Position numbers and translations under genes: made by a program. From assembly GCA_964242625.1 (NCBI GenBank), contig CAXTAO010000012.1:12618-76617 (forward strand): a stretch of 64,000 nt of DNA, given 5' to 3'. This DNA is from JASLDZ01 sp964242625 (GTDB taxonomy: Bacteria > Pseudomonadota > Alphaproteobacteria > Caulobacterales > Caulobacteraceae). Of the stretch, positions 10,247 through 19,155 are shown piece after piece; the first letter of the stretch is position 1; every line of letters begins with the position of its first letter. The notes under the pieces were generated by a model. That model had not been told where the DNA came from, did not search any database, and was given only the letters and a program-made list of their open reading frames with translations.

Positions 10247-10512
10247 GAGCCTGCCGAGCCTGTGTGGAGCGAGGTGCGACCGCCCCGGCCGGCAAGCCTC
10301 ACGTGGGCTTCGCATCAGGGCGCGAGCCGTGAGCGGAAGTCCTGAACCTCTCGTAGGATGCTAGGGCTCGGCTCCGGCCAACTCAATGCTGGCCCAGGGC
10401 CGCCGCTCCGCCTTGGCCGGCCGAGCCCACCCTGGCGTTCGAGAGCTTGAGGACGGACGCGTCCCGGGCGCGATCATCCGCTGGCAGCTTGCGGGGCGCG
10501 GCCGGCCGAGCC
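10247..10512. other. gene-poor gap between thiD and folP
   Basis: About 266 bases with no credible gene. A short minus-strand open frame crosses into folP but has no conserved features and no ribosome binding site. No riboswitch, terminator with a T-run or repeat was recognised. It presumably holds the thiD promoter. Confidence 0.5.
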
Positions 10513-11391
10513 TCAGCCGTGCCCGTACGCGTGGGTGGCGTCGTCCGCCGCTTCCAGCGCGCCCCACACCTTCAGCGCCTGCACGGTCTCGCGCACGTCG
10601 TGGGTTCGGATGGCGCGCACGCCCTTGCTCGCGCCGAAGAGGTGGATGGCCAGCGAGCCGCCCAGCCGGTCCAGCGGATCGCGCGCCGAGGGATCGAGCG
10701 CGCGCACCGTGCGCTTGCGGCTGGCGCCCAGGAGCACGGGGAAGCCATAGCTCGCCAACCGATCGAGCCCCGCCAGGAGCGCCAGGTTGTCCTGCACGCG
10801 CTTGCCGAAGCCTATGCCGGGGTCGAACCAGATTCGGCGCGGATCGACGCCCGCGATCACCGCGCGGTCCGCGCGCTCCAGCAGGAAACCCTCAACCTCG
10901 CCCAGCACGTCGAGGTAGTCGGGCGCGTCCTGCATGGTCTTCGGCTCGCCCTTCATGTGCATGAGGACGACCTCGCACTCGAGCTCGGCGGCGGCCTCCA
11001 CCGCGCCGGGCGCGCGGAGCGCGTTGACGTCGTTCCACATGCAGGCTCCCGCCGCGACCGCCGCGCGGGCGACGGCGGGCTTCATCGTGTCGATGGAGAG
11101 CGGCGCCCAGGTCTCGGCGTTCAGGCGTTCGAGCACGGGCAGGACGCGCGCCAGTTCTTCCGCTTCGGGCACCGGCTCCGACCCCGGGCGAGTGGACTCG
11201 CCGCCGATGTCTAGCCAGGCGGCGCCCTGGCCGACGAGCTTCAACCCGTGCGCCACGGCGGCCTCGGGCATGGCGAAGCGCCCGCCATCGGAGAAGCTGT
11301 CCGGGGTGACGTTGACCACGCCCATCACGCGCGGCGGCGGCCGCCCGTTGGTGACGCTGGGATGGGGTCCGGGCGCGTTCAGCGGGTCCAC
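10513..11391 (-). CDS. folP: dihydropteroate synthase
   Basis: A 292-residue TIM-barrel enzyme joining 4-aminobenzoate and dihydropterin pyrophosphate in folate synthesis, the target of sulfonamides. The signature GVVNVTPDSFSDGG (about 24-37), DIGGESTRPGS, SIDTMKPAVARAA, WNDVNALR, MHMKGEPKTMQ, DPGIGFGK and GASRKR motifs are all visible. The start is a GTG at 11391; the conserved core begins 20 residues later, so the exact start is uncertain. It lies 25 bases downstream of the glycosyltransferase gene on the same strand. Confidence 0.95.
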   Translation of the reverse strand: MDPLNAPGPHPSVTNGRPPPRVMGVVNVTPDSFSDGGRFAMPEAAVAHGLKLVGQGAAWLDIGGESTRPGSEPVPEAEELARVLPVLERLNAETWAPLSIDTMKPAVARAAVAAGACMWNDVNALRAPGAVEAAAELECEVVLMHMKGEPKTMQDAPDYLDVLGEVEGFLLERADRAVIAGVDPRRIWFDPGIGFGKRVQDNLALLAGLDRLASYGFPVLLGASRKRTVRALDPSARDPLDRLGGSLAIHLFGASKGVRAIRTHDVRETVQALKVWGALEAADDATHAYGHG

Positions 11392-11416
11392 GCAGCGCCC
11401 TTTCGACCCCGCGGCT

Positions 11417-12577
11417 TCAGGCCACGGCGACCCGGCGGGGCGCGGCCGCCGCCACCGCCTCGCGACCGCGCACGGTGGCGACCAGGCGACGCATGCGGCG
11501 CAGCTCGCCCCTCAAGCCGTTGCCGGTGACGAGGCGGCGGCGGAGCCGCGGGCTGCGCCCCTCAAGCTCAGCCCACACCTGGCCGAAGTGCGGGCGCTGG
11601 GCGGCCTGGCGCACCTCAAGCTCGGGCAGGCGCAGGCGGCGCGCCCAGGCGTCCGCGTCGATGCGGCCCGCCTGCCAGGCGTGACGGAACTCGCAGCGCC
11701 ATTGCGCGCGGCGAAGCGTGACCATGGCCACCTCCAGCGCGTCGTCGCAGGGGTGGTCGGGATCGGTGCGCAGGCGAATCTCGTCGGCGAGGCCGCCGGA
11801 GGCGCGACCGTCGGTGCGCGCGGAGGTGACCACCTGCACGTCCAGCGAGTGGCGCACGCGCCCGTCGAGCTCGCGCACCTTCTCGAACAGGGCGCGATCC
11901 TCGCCAACGGGCTTTGGCGGCAGGCCGCCGATGCGGCGGTAGGCCTCCACGGTGATGGCGGCGGAAGCGCCGCAGTTCTGGTTGTGGCGCGGCCAGGGGT
12001 CGTGCGCCTCGCGGTCGACACGGGCGACGAGCTCGGCGGCGAGCTGCTGGTACTGCCACTCCAGCCGCCCGCGATCGAGCACCTGAGCGTCGAGCTGCAT
12101 CAGCTCCATCGGGTCGGCCATGACGTAGCCGGCGACGGCGTCCACCCCGCGGGCGACCTCGCGCCGGTTGGCGGCGATCCAGTCGTCGTTGACGAGCGTG
12201 TCGGCGTCGGTGGTGAGGATGAGCCCGCCGGGAGCGGCGAGATCGGCGGCGACGTCCATGGCCAGGCGCCGCGCCCAGCCGGCGTTGGCGTGGGCGGCGT
12301 CCAGCTCGACCTCGCAGACGTGCAGGGCGAAGGGGGCGAGCGAGCCCATGGCGCGCACCGCCTCGGCGGTGCCATCGTCGGTGTTGTTGAGCATGAGCAC
12401 CACCGCGAGATCGCGGAGCTCGATCTCCTCCTGGGCGGCTAGGGCGTCCAGGCACAGGCCGATGCGTTCGACCTCGTTCTTGACCGGCACGGCCACCACC
12501 AGAGTGGGGGCCTGCGCGCCGCGCGGGCCCAGCACTTCGGTGCGTATGGAAAAGGGCGGCCGCGCCTGCGCGTCCAT
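11417..12577 (-). CDS. family 2 glycosyltransferase
   Basis: A 386-residue soluble GT-A protein. The N-terminal domain (about 25-230) has VVAVPVKNEVERI, VLMLNNTDDGT and the metal-binding LILTTDADTLVNDDW (DxD). HNQNCGASAAITVEAYRRIGG follows, and GEDRALF matches the downstream ED motif of GT2 enzymes. The last about 130 residues are Arg-rich and helical. Enzymes of this shape often transfer sugars to envelope lipids or polysaccharides, but the acceptor is unknown. It lies directly upstream of folP and downstream of pstB after a gap of 287 bases. Confidence 0.8.
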   Translation of the reverse strand: MDAQARPPFSIRTEVLGPRGAQAPTLVVAVPVKNEVERIGLCLDALAAQEEIELRDLAVVLMLNNTDDGTAEAVRAMGSLAPFALHVCEVELDAAHANAGWARRLAMDVAADLAAPGGLILTTDADTLVNDDWIAANRREVARGVDAVAGYVMADPMELMQLDAQVLDRGRLEWQYQQLAAELVARVDREAHDPWPRHNQNCGASAAITVEAYRRIGGLPPKPVGEDRALFEKVRELDGRVRHSLDVQVVTSARTDGRASGGLADEIRLRTDPDHPCDDALEVAMVTLRRAQWRCEFRHAWQAGRIDADAWARRLRLPELEVRQAAQRPHFGQVWAELEGRSPRLRRRLVTGNGLRGELRRMRRLVATVRGREAVAAAAPRRVAVA

Positions 12578-12864
12578 CTCGTCAGGTCCTTGTCCGCGCG
12601 GCCCGTTCGCCGCCGCCGTCGCGCCCGACCCGCCCCCGCCGCCGCTGGCGGACTAGACCGGGCTTCGCCCCCCCGATCAAGCGCCGCCGATCCCTCCCGT
12701 TCCACGACCGCGCTTCGCGCGAAGAGGCGCGGACGACTGGGCGAGGGGGGCGGAAGGGCGCGGCGGCGGAGCTCGGGCGCGGCGCGGCGCTGAACGCCCC
12801 ATAGCCCAGCCGCCGCGCGGGCGCCAGCAGACCGTCGCCGCGGCCCTCGCCACGGCCAGGAGGC
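12578..12864. other. gene-poor gap between the GT2 gene and pstB
   Basis: About 287 bases, extremely GC-rich, with no credible gene. A small CGCGCTTCGCGCG hairpin lies near 12710, downstream of pstB, but without a T-run. It probably contains the 3' end of the pst transcript and the promoter of the glycosyltransferase gene. Confidence 0.45.
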
Positions 12865-13743
12865 TCAGCCGAAGCGGCCGGTGATGTAGTCGGCCGTGCG
12901 CGAGATCTTGGGATTGTCGAAAAGCTGGGCGGTGGGCGCGTACTCGATCAGCCGGCCGAGGTACATGAAGGCCGCATGGTCGCTGATGCGCGCCGCCTGC
13001 TGGAGGTTGTGGGTCACGATCACGATCGTGATGTCGCGCTTCAGCTCGACCAGCGTCTCCTCGAGCTTGGCGGTCGAGATCGGGTCGAGCGCGGAGGCGG
13101 GCTCGTCCAGGAGCAGCACCTCCGGACGCACCGCCACGCCGCGCGCCACGCACAGACGCTGCTGCTGGCCGCCGGAGAGGCCCAGACCCGAGCTCTTCAG
13201 CTTGTCCTTCACCTCGTCCCACAGCGCGGATCGGCGCAGGCTCTCCTCCACCCGCGCGTCCATGTCGGACTTGGACAGCTTCTCGTAGAGGCGCACGCCG
13301 AAGGCCACGTTGTCGTAGATCGACATGGGGAAGGGCGTCGGCTGCTGGAACACCATGCCGACGCGCGAGCGCAGGCTGGCGAGGTCGCGGCCATCCAGGA
13401 TGTTGCGGCCGTCCAGCAGGATCTCGCCCTCGGCGCGCTGGCCGGCGTAGAGCGCGTAGATGCGGTTCAGCGCGCGCAGGAGCGTGGACTTCCCGCAGCC
13501 GGACGGCCCCATCAGGGCGGTGACGCCGTTGGCCTGGAACGGGATGGTCACCGCGTGCAGGGCGCGGCTCTTGCCGTAGTAGAAGTTGAGCCCGCGCGTC
13601 TCGAGCTTCACCTGCTCGGCCGGCAGCGTCTCGATGTGCGTCTCGAACTGGGTGGCGTCGGTGACGGGCGCCTCGCCCTTCGAGACGACGCGCGCGCCGG
13701 GCTCTTTGGCCGGGGTCGGCGGGGTGGTGACGGTGGTGCTCAT
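12865..13743 (-). CDS. pstB: phosphate ABC transporter ATP-binding protein
   Basis: A 292-residue ABC ATPase, with Walker A GPSGCGKST (about 79-87), Q-loop VFQQPTPFPMSIYDNVAFG, signature LSGGQQQRLCVARG, Walker B VLLLDEPASALD and the switch histidine in VTHNLQQA. The VGMVFQQPTPFPMSI segment is diagnostic for PstB. It drives high-affinity phosphate import with PstA and PstC. An N-terminal extension of about 45 residues before the ABC core is longer than in E. coli. Its ATG overlaps the pstA stop (ATGA, 13740-13743), so translation is coupled. Confidence 0.97.
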   Translation of the reverse strand: MSTTVTTPPTPAKEPGARVVSKGEAPVTDATQFETHIETLPAEQVKLETRGLNFYYGKSRALHAVTIPFQANGVTALMGPSGCGKSTLLRALNRIYALYAGQRAEGEILLDGRNILDGRDLASLRSRVGMVFQQPTPFPMSIYDNVAFGVRLYEKLSKSDMDARVEESLRRSALWDEVKDKLKSSGLGLSGGQQQRLCVARGVAVRPEVLLLDEPASALDPISTAKLEETLVELKRDITIVIVTHNLQQAARISDHAAFMYLGRLIEYAPTAQLFDNPKISRTADYITGRFG

Positions 13744-14588
13744 CGGCGTTGGGGCTCCCGGCTCAGCGCCCGGACCAGGATGTTGATGGCCAGCACCGCC
13801 CCGGCGATCAGGAGCGCGCCGACCCAGGCCAGGCGGCGCCAGTCGTCGTAGGCGGACAGCGCGTAGTTGAAGATCACCACCGGCAGGGCGCCGATGGGCT
13901 TGCTCATGTTGAGCGAGAAGAATTGGTTGTTGAGCGAGGTGAAGAGCAAGGGCGCCGTCTCGCCCGAGATGCGGGCGAACGCCAGGAGCGCGCCGGTGAT
14001 GATGCCGCCCCCCGCCGCGCGCCACAGGATGGAGCCGATCACCGTCCACATCGGCGTGCCCAGCGCCACGCCCGACTCGCGGAGCTGGCGCGACTGCAGC
14101 TTCAGCACGTCCTCGGTGGTGCGCGTCACCACGGGCGCGGCGATCAGGGCGAGCGACACCGCACCCGCCCAGCCCGAGAAGCCGTGGAACGGGCGCACCA
14201 AGAGCTGGTAGATAAACAGGCCCACCAGGATCGACGGCGCGGAGAGCAGCACGTCGTTCACGAAGCGGACCAGGCGCGCATAGCGGCCCTCGCGCCCATA
14301 TTCGGCGAGCCAGGTGCCCGCCAGCACGCCCACGACGACCGCCACAACCATGGCCAGCACGCAGATCATCAGGGAGCCGACGATGGCGTTGCGCAAGCCG
14401 CCGTCGGATCCGGGCGCGGGGGTGTCGAGGGTGAAAACGTGGGCGTTCAGCCCGCCGATCCCCTGCACCACGAGCGAGGCCAGGATCGCCAGCAAGAACC
14501 CGATGGCGAGGAGCGCCGAGAACCAGCAGAAGCCGATGAAGCCGCCGTTGTAGGCGGAGCGGCGCGCGCGACGGTCGAAGCCGGCCAT
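13740..14588 (-). CDS. pstA: phosphate ABC transporter permease
   Basis: A 282-residue inner-membrane permease with about six helices and the EAA-like loop region (QLRESGVALGTPMWTVIGSILWRAAGGGIITGALLAFARISGETAPLLFT region), typical of PstA. The ISGETAPLL segment is conserved in PstA. The ATG at 14588 lies five bases downstream of the pstC stop. It pairs with PstC to form the phosphate channel. Confidence 0.96.
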   Translation of the reverse strand: MAGFDRRARRSAYNGGFIGFCWFSALLAIGFLLAILASLVVQGIGGLNAHVFTLDTPAPGSDGGLRNAIVGSLMICVLAMVVAVVVGVLAGTWLAEYGREGRYARLVRFVNDVLLSAPSILVGLFIYQLLVRPFHGFSGWAGAVSLALIAAPVVTRTTEDVLKLQSRQLRESGVALGTPMWTVIGSILWRAAGGGIITGALLAFARISGETAPLLFTSLNNQFFSLNMSKPIGALPVVIFNYALSAYDDWRRLAWVGALLIAGAVLAINILVRALSREPQRR

Positions 14589-14593
14589 GGCGC

Positions 14594-15559
14594 TCAGCCC
14601 TCCCGCACTTCGCCGAGCAGCGCGCGCGCGATGGCCAAGACGGTGAAGGTGATCACGAACAGCACGAGCCCCAGCGCCACCAGAGCGGAGGTGTGCAGTC
14701 CGGGCGCGGCCTCGGCGAACTCGTTGGCGATGGTCGACGAGATGGTCGAGCCCGCGTCGAAAATCCCCTTGGGGAAGGCGTGGGTGTTGCCGATCACGAA
14801 GGTGACCGCCATCGTCTCGCCGAGCGCGCGGCCGAGCCCCAGCATGACCGCCCCCACCGCCGAGCGGCGCACATAGGGCAGGGTCACCGACCAGACCACC
14901 TCCACCGAGGTGGCGCCCACGCCATAGGCGCTCTCGCGCACCTTGGAGGGCACGGTGAGGAAGAGCTCGCGCATGGTCGCGGCCATGAAGGGCAGGATCA
15001 TCACCGCTAGGATGATGGAGGCGGTCAAAATGCCCGAGCCGTTGGGCACGCCCGAGACGATCGCCTCCCAGACGGAGCCCGCCGGCGCCGCCGACATGGC
15101 CGGGATCTCGATCCACTTGGCGAACAGGGGCGCGAACACGAACAGCCCCCACATGCCGTAGACGATCGACGGCACGCCCGCGAGGAGCTCCACCGCGATG
15201 CCGATCGGGCGGCGGATGGCGCGCGGGCAGAACTCCGTCAGGAACACCGCCACGCCGAAAGCTATGGGCAGGGCGAAGACGAGGCTCAGGACGGAGGTGA
15301 TCAGCGTGCCCACGATCGGCCCCGCCCCGCCGTAGATGTCGTTCACCGGGTCCCAGGTCGTGGAGGTGACGAAGCCCAGGCCGAACTTGGAGATCGCGGG
15401 CCAGCCGCCGATCAGGAGCGAGACCAGGAGGCCGCCGATCGCGCACAGGAGCGCCGTCGCACACGCCCCGCTCACATAGCGGAACAGCGGGTCGAACCGC
15501 GAGCCGCGCGGCAGGACACGACGGCCCGGCAGGGCGGAAGGGGCGGCGATCTCGGCCAT
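14594..15559 (-). CDS. pstC: phosphate ABC transporter permease
   Basis: A 321-residue permease with six or seven helices. The LLAGVPSIVYGMWGLFVFAP segment and the EAA-loop with ESAYGVGATSVEVVWSVTLPY followed by GLGRALGETMAVTFVIGN are diagnostic of PstC. I chose the ATG at 15559; an in-frame TTG at 15571 would add four residues, and neither has a strong Shine-Dalgarno. It follows pstS after about 60 bases on the same strand. Confidence 0.95.
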   Translation of the reverse strand: MAEIAAPSALPGRRVLPRGSRFDPLFRYVSGACATALLCAIGGLLVSLLIGGWPAISKFGLGFVTSTTWDPVNDIYGGAGPIVGTLITSVLSLVFALPIAFGVAVFLTEFCPRAIRRPIGIAVELLAGVPSIVYGMWGLFVFAPLFAKWIEIPAMSAAPAGSVWEAIVSGVPNGSGILTASIILAVMILPFMAATMRELFLTVPSKVRESAYGVGATSVEVVWSVTLPYVRRSAVGAVMLGLGRALGETMAVTFVIGNTHAFPKGIFDAGSTISSTIANEFAEAAPGLHTSALVALGLVLFVITFTVLAIARALLGEVREG

Positions 15560-15620
15560 GGCGCGGTTCAAACGACGACGGGGACGGCGCGCAGACGCCG
15601 CCCCCGAACGTCCGTGGTCC

Positions 15621-16649
15621 TTAGAGGACCGGCTTGCCGCCGGAGCGGATCTGCGACCAGGCCTGCTTGCGCACCGCGTCCTTCACCCCCTTGGGCAGGG
15701 GCACGTAGGCCAGCTGGTTGGCGGCGGCGTCGCCGTTCTTATACGCCCAGTCGAAGAACTTCAGCACCTCGGCCGCCGACTCGCGGTTGGGCTGGTCCTT
15801 GTACATCAGGATGAAGGTCGGGCCGGAGATCGGCCACGAGCCAGCGCCTGGCGCGTTCAGGAGCGACGGCGCGAAGTTGTTGGCCGCGGTGAACTGCGAG
15901 TGGCTGGCGGCCTGGGCGAAGGCGCCGGAGGTGGGGGCCACGACCTTGCCGTCGTGGTTGACCATGTCGGCGAAGGCCAGCTTGTTGATCACCGCATAGG
16001 CGTACTCGACATAACCGATCGAGCCGGGCGTCTGGCGCACGAAGGCGGCGACGCCGTCGTTGCCCTTGCCGCCCTGGCCGGCCGGCCAGTTGGGAGCGTC
16101 GCCCGCCTTGCCCTTCCACGAGGGCGAAACCTCGGCGAGGTAGGAGGTGAACAGGAACGAGGTGCCCGACCCGTCGGAGCGGTGGACCACCGTGATCGGC
16201 AGGCCCGGCAGCGCCACGCCCTTGTTCATGCCGGCGATCCGCGGATCGTTCCACTTCTTGATCTCGCCGGCGTAGATCGCGCCGAGCGTCGCGCCGTCGA
16301 GGTGGAGGCGGCCCGCCGCCACGTTGGGGATATTCACCACGGGAACCACGCCCAGGATCACCGTCGGGAACTGCACGAGGCCGTGCCCCTGCAGGTCGGC
16401 CGGGGCCACGGGCTTGTCGGAAGCGCCGAACTCAACGGTCTTGGCGTAGATCTGCTTGATGCCGCCGCCGGAACCGATCGCCTGGTAGTTCAGGCGCACA
16501 TGGGTCTGCTGGCCATAGGCCTCGGCCCACTTCTGGTACACGGGCGCGGGCGCTGTGGCCCCGGCGCCGGAGATGTCGGCCGCGACCGCGACGGCGGCTC
16601 CCGACAGCATCGTGGCCGCGAGGGCCGCGGTGAACACCTTGGTCAGCAC
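15621..16649 (-). CDS. pstS: periplasmic phosphate-binding protein
   Basis: A 342-residue protein with a signal peptide (about 1-24, ending VAVAA) and the phosphate-binding motifs ISGAGATAPAPVYQKW, GSGGGIKQI, EFGASDKPV, HRSDGSGTSFLFT and TPGSIGYVEYAYA. It delivers phosphate to PstCAB. The GTG at 16649 is preceded by AGGAG at a good distance; open frame further upstream lacks a signal-peptide layout. It is the first gene of the pstSCAB operon; a candidate PhoB box lies about 80-90 bases upstream. Confidence 0.96.
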   Translation of the reverse strand: MLTKVFTAALAATMLSGAAVAVAADISGAGATAPAPVYQKWAEAYGQQTHVRLNYQAIGSGGGIKQIYAKTVEFGASDKPVAPADLQGHGLVQFPTVILGVVPVVNIPNVAAGRLHLDGATLGAIYAGEIKKWNDPRIAGMNKGVALPGLPITVVHRSDGSGTSFLFTSYLAEVSPSWKGKAGDAPNWPAGQGGKGNDGVAAFVRQTPGSIGYVEYAYAVINKLAFADMVNHDGKVVAPTSGAFAQAASHSQFTAANNFAPSLLNAPGAGSWPISGPTFILMYKDQPNRESAAEVLKFFDWAYKNGDAAANQLAYVPLPKGVKDAVRKQAWSQIRSGGKPVL

Positions 16650-16724
16650 GGGATGGGCTCCTGTCAGGATCGGCGGGCGTCCCCCCAGGACCGCCCTCGC
16701 GCTCCGGCTGCTTACCCCGCCGCC

Positions 16725-16742
16725 ATCATGGTTTTGTGACGG
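16725..16742 (-). promoter_or_regulatory. candidate PhoB box upstream of pstS
   Basis: Read on the pstS strand, the site is CCGTCAC-AAAA-CCATGAT, an imperfect 11-bp-period direct repeat like the Pho box (CTGTCAT-N4-CTGTCAY). The first half fits well, the second poorly (4 of 7). It lies within a wider interrupted palindrome TTGTGAC-N15-GTCACAA (16734-16762) midway between pstS and the divergent phospholipase D-type gene, so it might serve both promoters. Position and regulon logic are supportive; the sequence match alone is weak. Confidence 0.4.
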
Positions 16743-16829
16743 TGGCGGACGGTGTGTCACAATCCGCCCTGCGGAACCCGCCCCGCTCGCTCGCATTGCT
16801 CAGCTTGATAAGACGGGAGGGTGGAGCGC

Positions 16830-18374
16830 GTGCTGCTGCAGCCGGGGCGGACGGCGTGGCGCGTCGAGCGGGCGCACAGGGCCGCGCTCGTCGTCGACAT
16901 GGCCGCCTACTTCAAGGCGGCGCGCGAGGCGGTGGTGAAGGCGCGGCGCTCCGTGCACCTCCTCGGCTGGTCGTTCGACCCGGCGACGTTCGTCGAGCCC
17001 GATCTCGAGGGCGGCGGCCCCGCACGTGACGCCATCGGGCCCCGCCTGCGCCAGCTCGCCTGCGACCGGCCGGAGCTGGACGTGCGCGTGCTGATCTGGA
17101 AGTCCGCCCTGCCCATCGCCGCGTCGCAGAACTTCTTCCCACACCGCGCCAAGAAGTGCTTCGCGGGCTCGCCCGTCCATTTCCTCCTGGACGACAAGGT
17201 GCCTTTGGGCGCCTGCCACCACCAGAAGCTCCTGGTGATCGACGACGCCCTGGCCTTCGGCGGCGGCGGCGACATCGCCCCTGACCGCTGGGACACGGCC
17301 GAGCACCTCGACCACAACCCCCACCGCCACAGCCGCGGCCGCCACGGCTACTACCAGCCGCGTCACGAGGTGATGAGCGTGTTCGACGGCGAGGCGGCCC
17401 GCGCGGCGGGCGCCTTGTTCCGCGACCGCTGGGAGAACGCCACCGGCGAGCGTCCGCGCGAACTCCCGCCCGAGCCCGGCGAACCCGACCTGTGGCCCGC
17501 GTGCGAACGCCCCGACATGCACGACGTCCGCGTCGGCCTCGCCCGCACCCGGCCGCGCTGGCGGGGCCGCTCCGAAGTCCGGGAGGTGGAAGCGCTCCAC
17601 TTGGCCGCCATCGCCGGCGCCCGTCGCTGCATCTACCTCGAGAACCAGTATTTCACCTCGCCGCTCCTGGCCGAGGCGCTGGCCGCGCGGCTGGCGGAGC
17701 CGGACGGGCCGGAGGTCGTGCTCGTCTCCACCCACAACAGCCCGTCCTACTTCGACCGGCTGACCATGGATCGCACGCGGCTGGCGTTCCTGAAGCGGCT
17801 GAAGACGGCCGACGAGGCGGGGCGTCCGGGCGGGGGGAAGCTCCACGCCTTCTCGCCGGTGACGCAGGGCGGGGTGAACATCATCGTCCACGCCAAGCTC
17901 GCCATCATCGACGACGTGCTGCTCCGCGTGGGGTCGGGCAACGTCAACAACCGCTCCATGGGCTTCGACACCGAGTGCGACTTCGCCTTCGAGGCCGAGC
18001 CGGGCGAGGCGGGCGCCTCCGTGCGCAAGGCGATCGCGTGCCTGCGCACCGAACTCCTCTCGCACTGGCTGGCGGTGAGCCCCGAGCGATGGGAAGCGGA
18101 GTTCGACAAGGTGGGCTCCGTCGGCGGCGCGATCCGCGCGCTGGAGGTGCCCGACACCCGGCGTCTGCGCCCGATCGAGCCGCGCCCGATCGGACCCTTC
18201 TGGGAACTGGTCGCGCGCTACCACCTGGGCGATCCCGCGGGCGTGCGCGACAGCTGGGCGCCGTGGTCGCGCCGCGCCGCGCTCAATCGCGAACTCGCCC
18301 GCATGCGCGAGCGCCTGGCCGACGCGGGCCTCCCCGCCCCCGCCCCCGCTGCACTCAGCGACGAGACGGTGTGA
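16830..18374 (+). CDS. phospholipase D / cardiolipin synthase-type protein
   Basis: A 514-residue PLD-superfamily protein with two HKD motifs, HHQKLLVIDD (about residue 130) and HAKLAIIDD followed by GSGNVNNRSMG (about residue 350), both complete with His, Lys and Asp. It has no evident signal peptide or transmembrane helix, unlike classical cardiolipin synthases, so hydrolysis or transphosphatidylation at the cytoplasmic membrane face is possible. I prefer the GTG at 16830 since GGGAGG (16815-16820) is nine bases before it; a GTG at 16821 abuts the Shine-Dalgarno directly. It diverges from pstS, suggesting a phosphate-linked role in phospholipid turnover (inference). Confidence 0.85.
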   Translation: MLLQPGRTAWRVERAHRAALVVDMAAYFKAAREAVVKARRSVHLLGWSFDPATFVEPDLEGGGPARDAIGPRLRQLACDRPELDVRVLIWKSALPIAASQNFFPHRAKKCFAGSPVHFLLDDKVPLGACHHQKLLVIDDALAFGGGGDIAPDRWDTAEHLDHNPHRHSRGRHGYYQPRHEVMSVFDGEAARAAGALFRDRWENATGERPRELPPEPGEPDLWPACERPDMHDVRVGLARTRPRWRGRSEVREVEALHLAAIAGARRCIYLENQYFTSPLLAEALAARLAEPDGPEVVLVSTHNSPSYFDRLTMDRTRLAFLKRLKTADEAGRPGGGKLHAFSPVTQGGVNIIVHAKLAIIDDVLLRVGSGNVNNRSMGFDTECDFAFEAEPGEAGASVRKAIACLRTELLSHWLAVSPERWEAEFDKVGSVGGAIRALEVPDTRRLRPIEPRPIGPFWELVARYHLGDPAGVRDSWAPWSRRAALNRELARMRERLADAGLPAPAPAALSDETV

Positions 18375-18384
18375 GGCGGCCGCC

Positions 18385-19155
18385 TCAGTCGATCTCGAGG
18401 TCCGCCACGAGCGGCAGGTGGTCGGAGGCGGCGCGGGCGAGGCGGCCGTTGGGGGCCCATACGTCCAGCGCGCGCACGCCGGAGGTGGCGAACAGGTGGT
18501 CGATGCGCAGCACCGGCAGGCGCGCGGGGTAGGTGGGCACGGTCGTGGGCGCGAGGCCGAGCTGCAGGTCGGCGTAGGCGGCGGCCAACCTGCGGTAGGC
18601 GGCGTAGCGCGACGTGGCGTTGAAGTCGCCCAAGAGGAGCGCCGGGCCGCGCGCGGCCGCCGCCGCCATCCACTCGGGGCCGAGGAGCGCCTCCACCTGC
18701 AGGCGTTGCTCAAGCGGCACGAGCCCCAGGTGGGTGTTGACCACCTGCAGCCGCCGCCCGCCCGCGAGCGCCGCCTCGCACCAGAGCGCGCCGCGGTCCT
18801 CCAGCCCCGGCACGCGGGGCGGGCGCGGCAGGGGGCCGCTGCGCACGGGCGCCATCGGCAGGCGCGAGAGGATGGCGTCGCCGTAGCGCTCCTCCGCCAC
18901 CCGCACGCGGATCAGGGCGGAGTTGAAGCTCACCGCCATGCCCAGCCGCTCGGCGATCGCGTGCGCCTGGTCGACGCCGTCCGACCGGGCGCGGTGCACG
19001 TCGAGCTCCTGCAGGGCGACGAGGTCGGGGGCCTCGCGCGCGATCACCTCGGCCACCCGCCCCACGTCGAGCCGCCGGTCGAGACCGACGCAGGCGTGGA
19101 CGTTGTAGGTCATCACCCGCAGGCGCGCGGGCGCCGCCGCGCCGGCCGTTGTCAC
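18385..19155 (-). CDS. endonuclease/exonuclease/phosphatase (EEP) family protein
   Basis: A 256-residue EEP-fold metal-dependent phosphodiesterase. Visible motifs are the N-terminal MTYNVHACVGLD, VALQELD (metal-binding Glu), VVNTHLG, LLLGDFNAT and the C-terminal SDHLPLVADLE (catalytic His). Close relatives act on phospholipids, sugar phosphates or nucleic acids; the substrate is not evident. The GTG start at 19155 overlaps the TGA of galM (GTGA), making it the third gene of a coupled operon with GH1 and galM. It ends 10 bases from the convergent stop of the phospholipase D-type gene. Confidence 0.88.
   Translation of the reverse strand: MTTAGAAAPARLRVMTYNVHACVGLDRRLDVGRVAEVIAREAPDLVALQELDVHRARSDGVDQAHAIAERLGMAVSFNSALIRVRVAEERYGDAILSRLPMAPVRSGPLPRPPRVPGLEDRGALWCEAALAGGRRLQVVNTHLGLVPLEQRLQVEALLGPEWMAAAAARGPALLLGDFNATSRYAAYRRLAAAYADLQLGLAPTTVPTYPARLPVLRIDHLFATSGVRALDVWAPNGRLARAASDHLPLVADLEID

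Noticed and set aside
10247..10330. Possible TPP riboswitch ahead of thiD
   Set aside because: None of the conserved thi-box elements is present.
10361..10567. Minus-strand frame of 68 codons between thiD and folP
   Set aside because: It overlaps the folP 3' end, has no conserved feature and no initiation signal.
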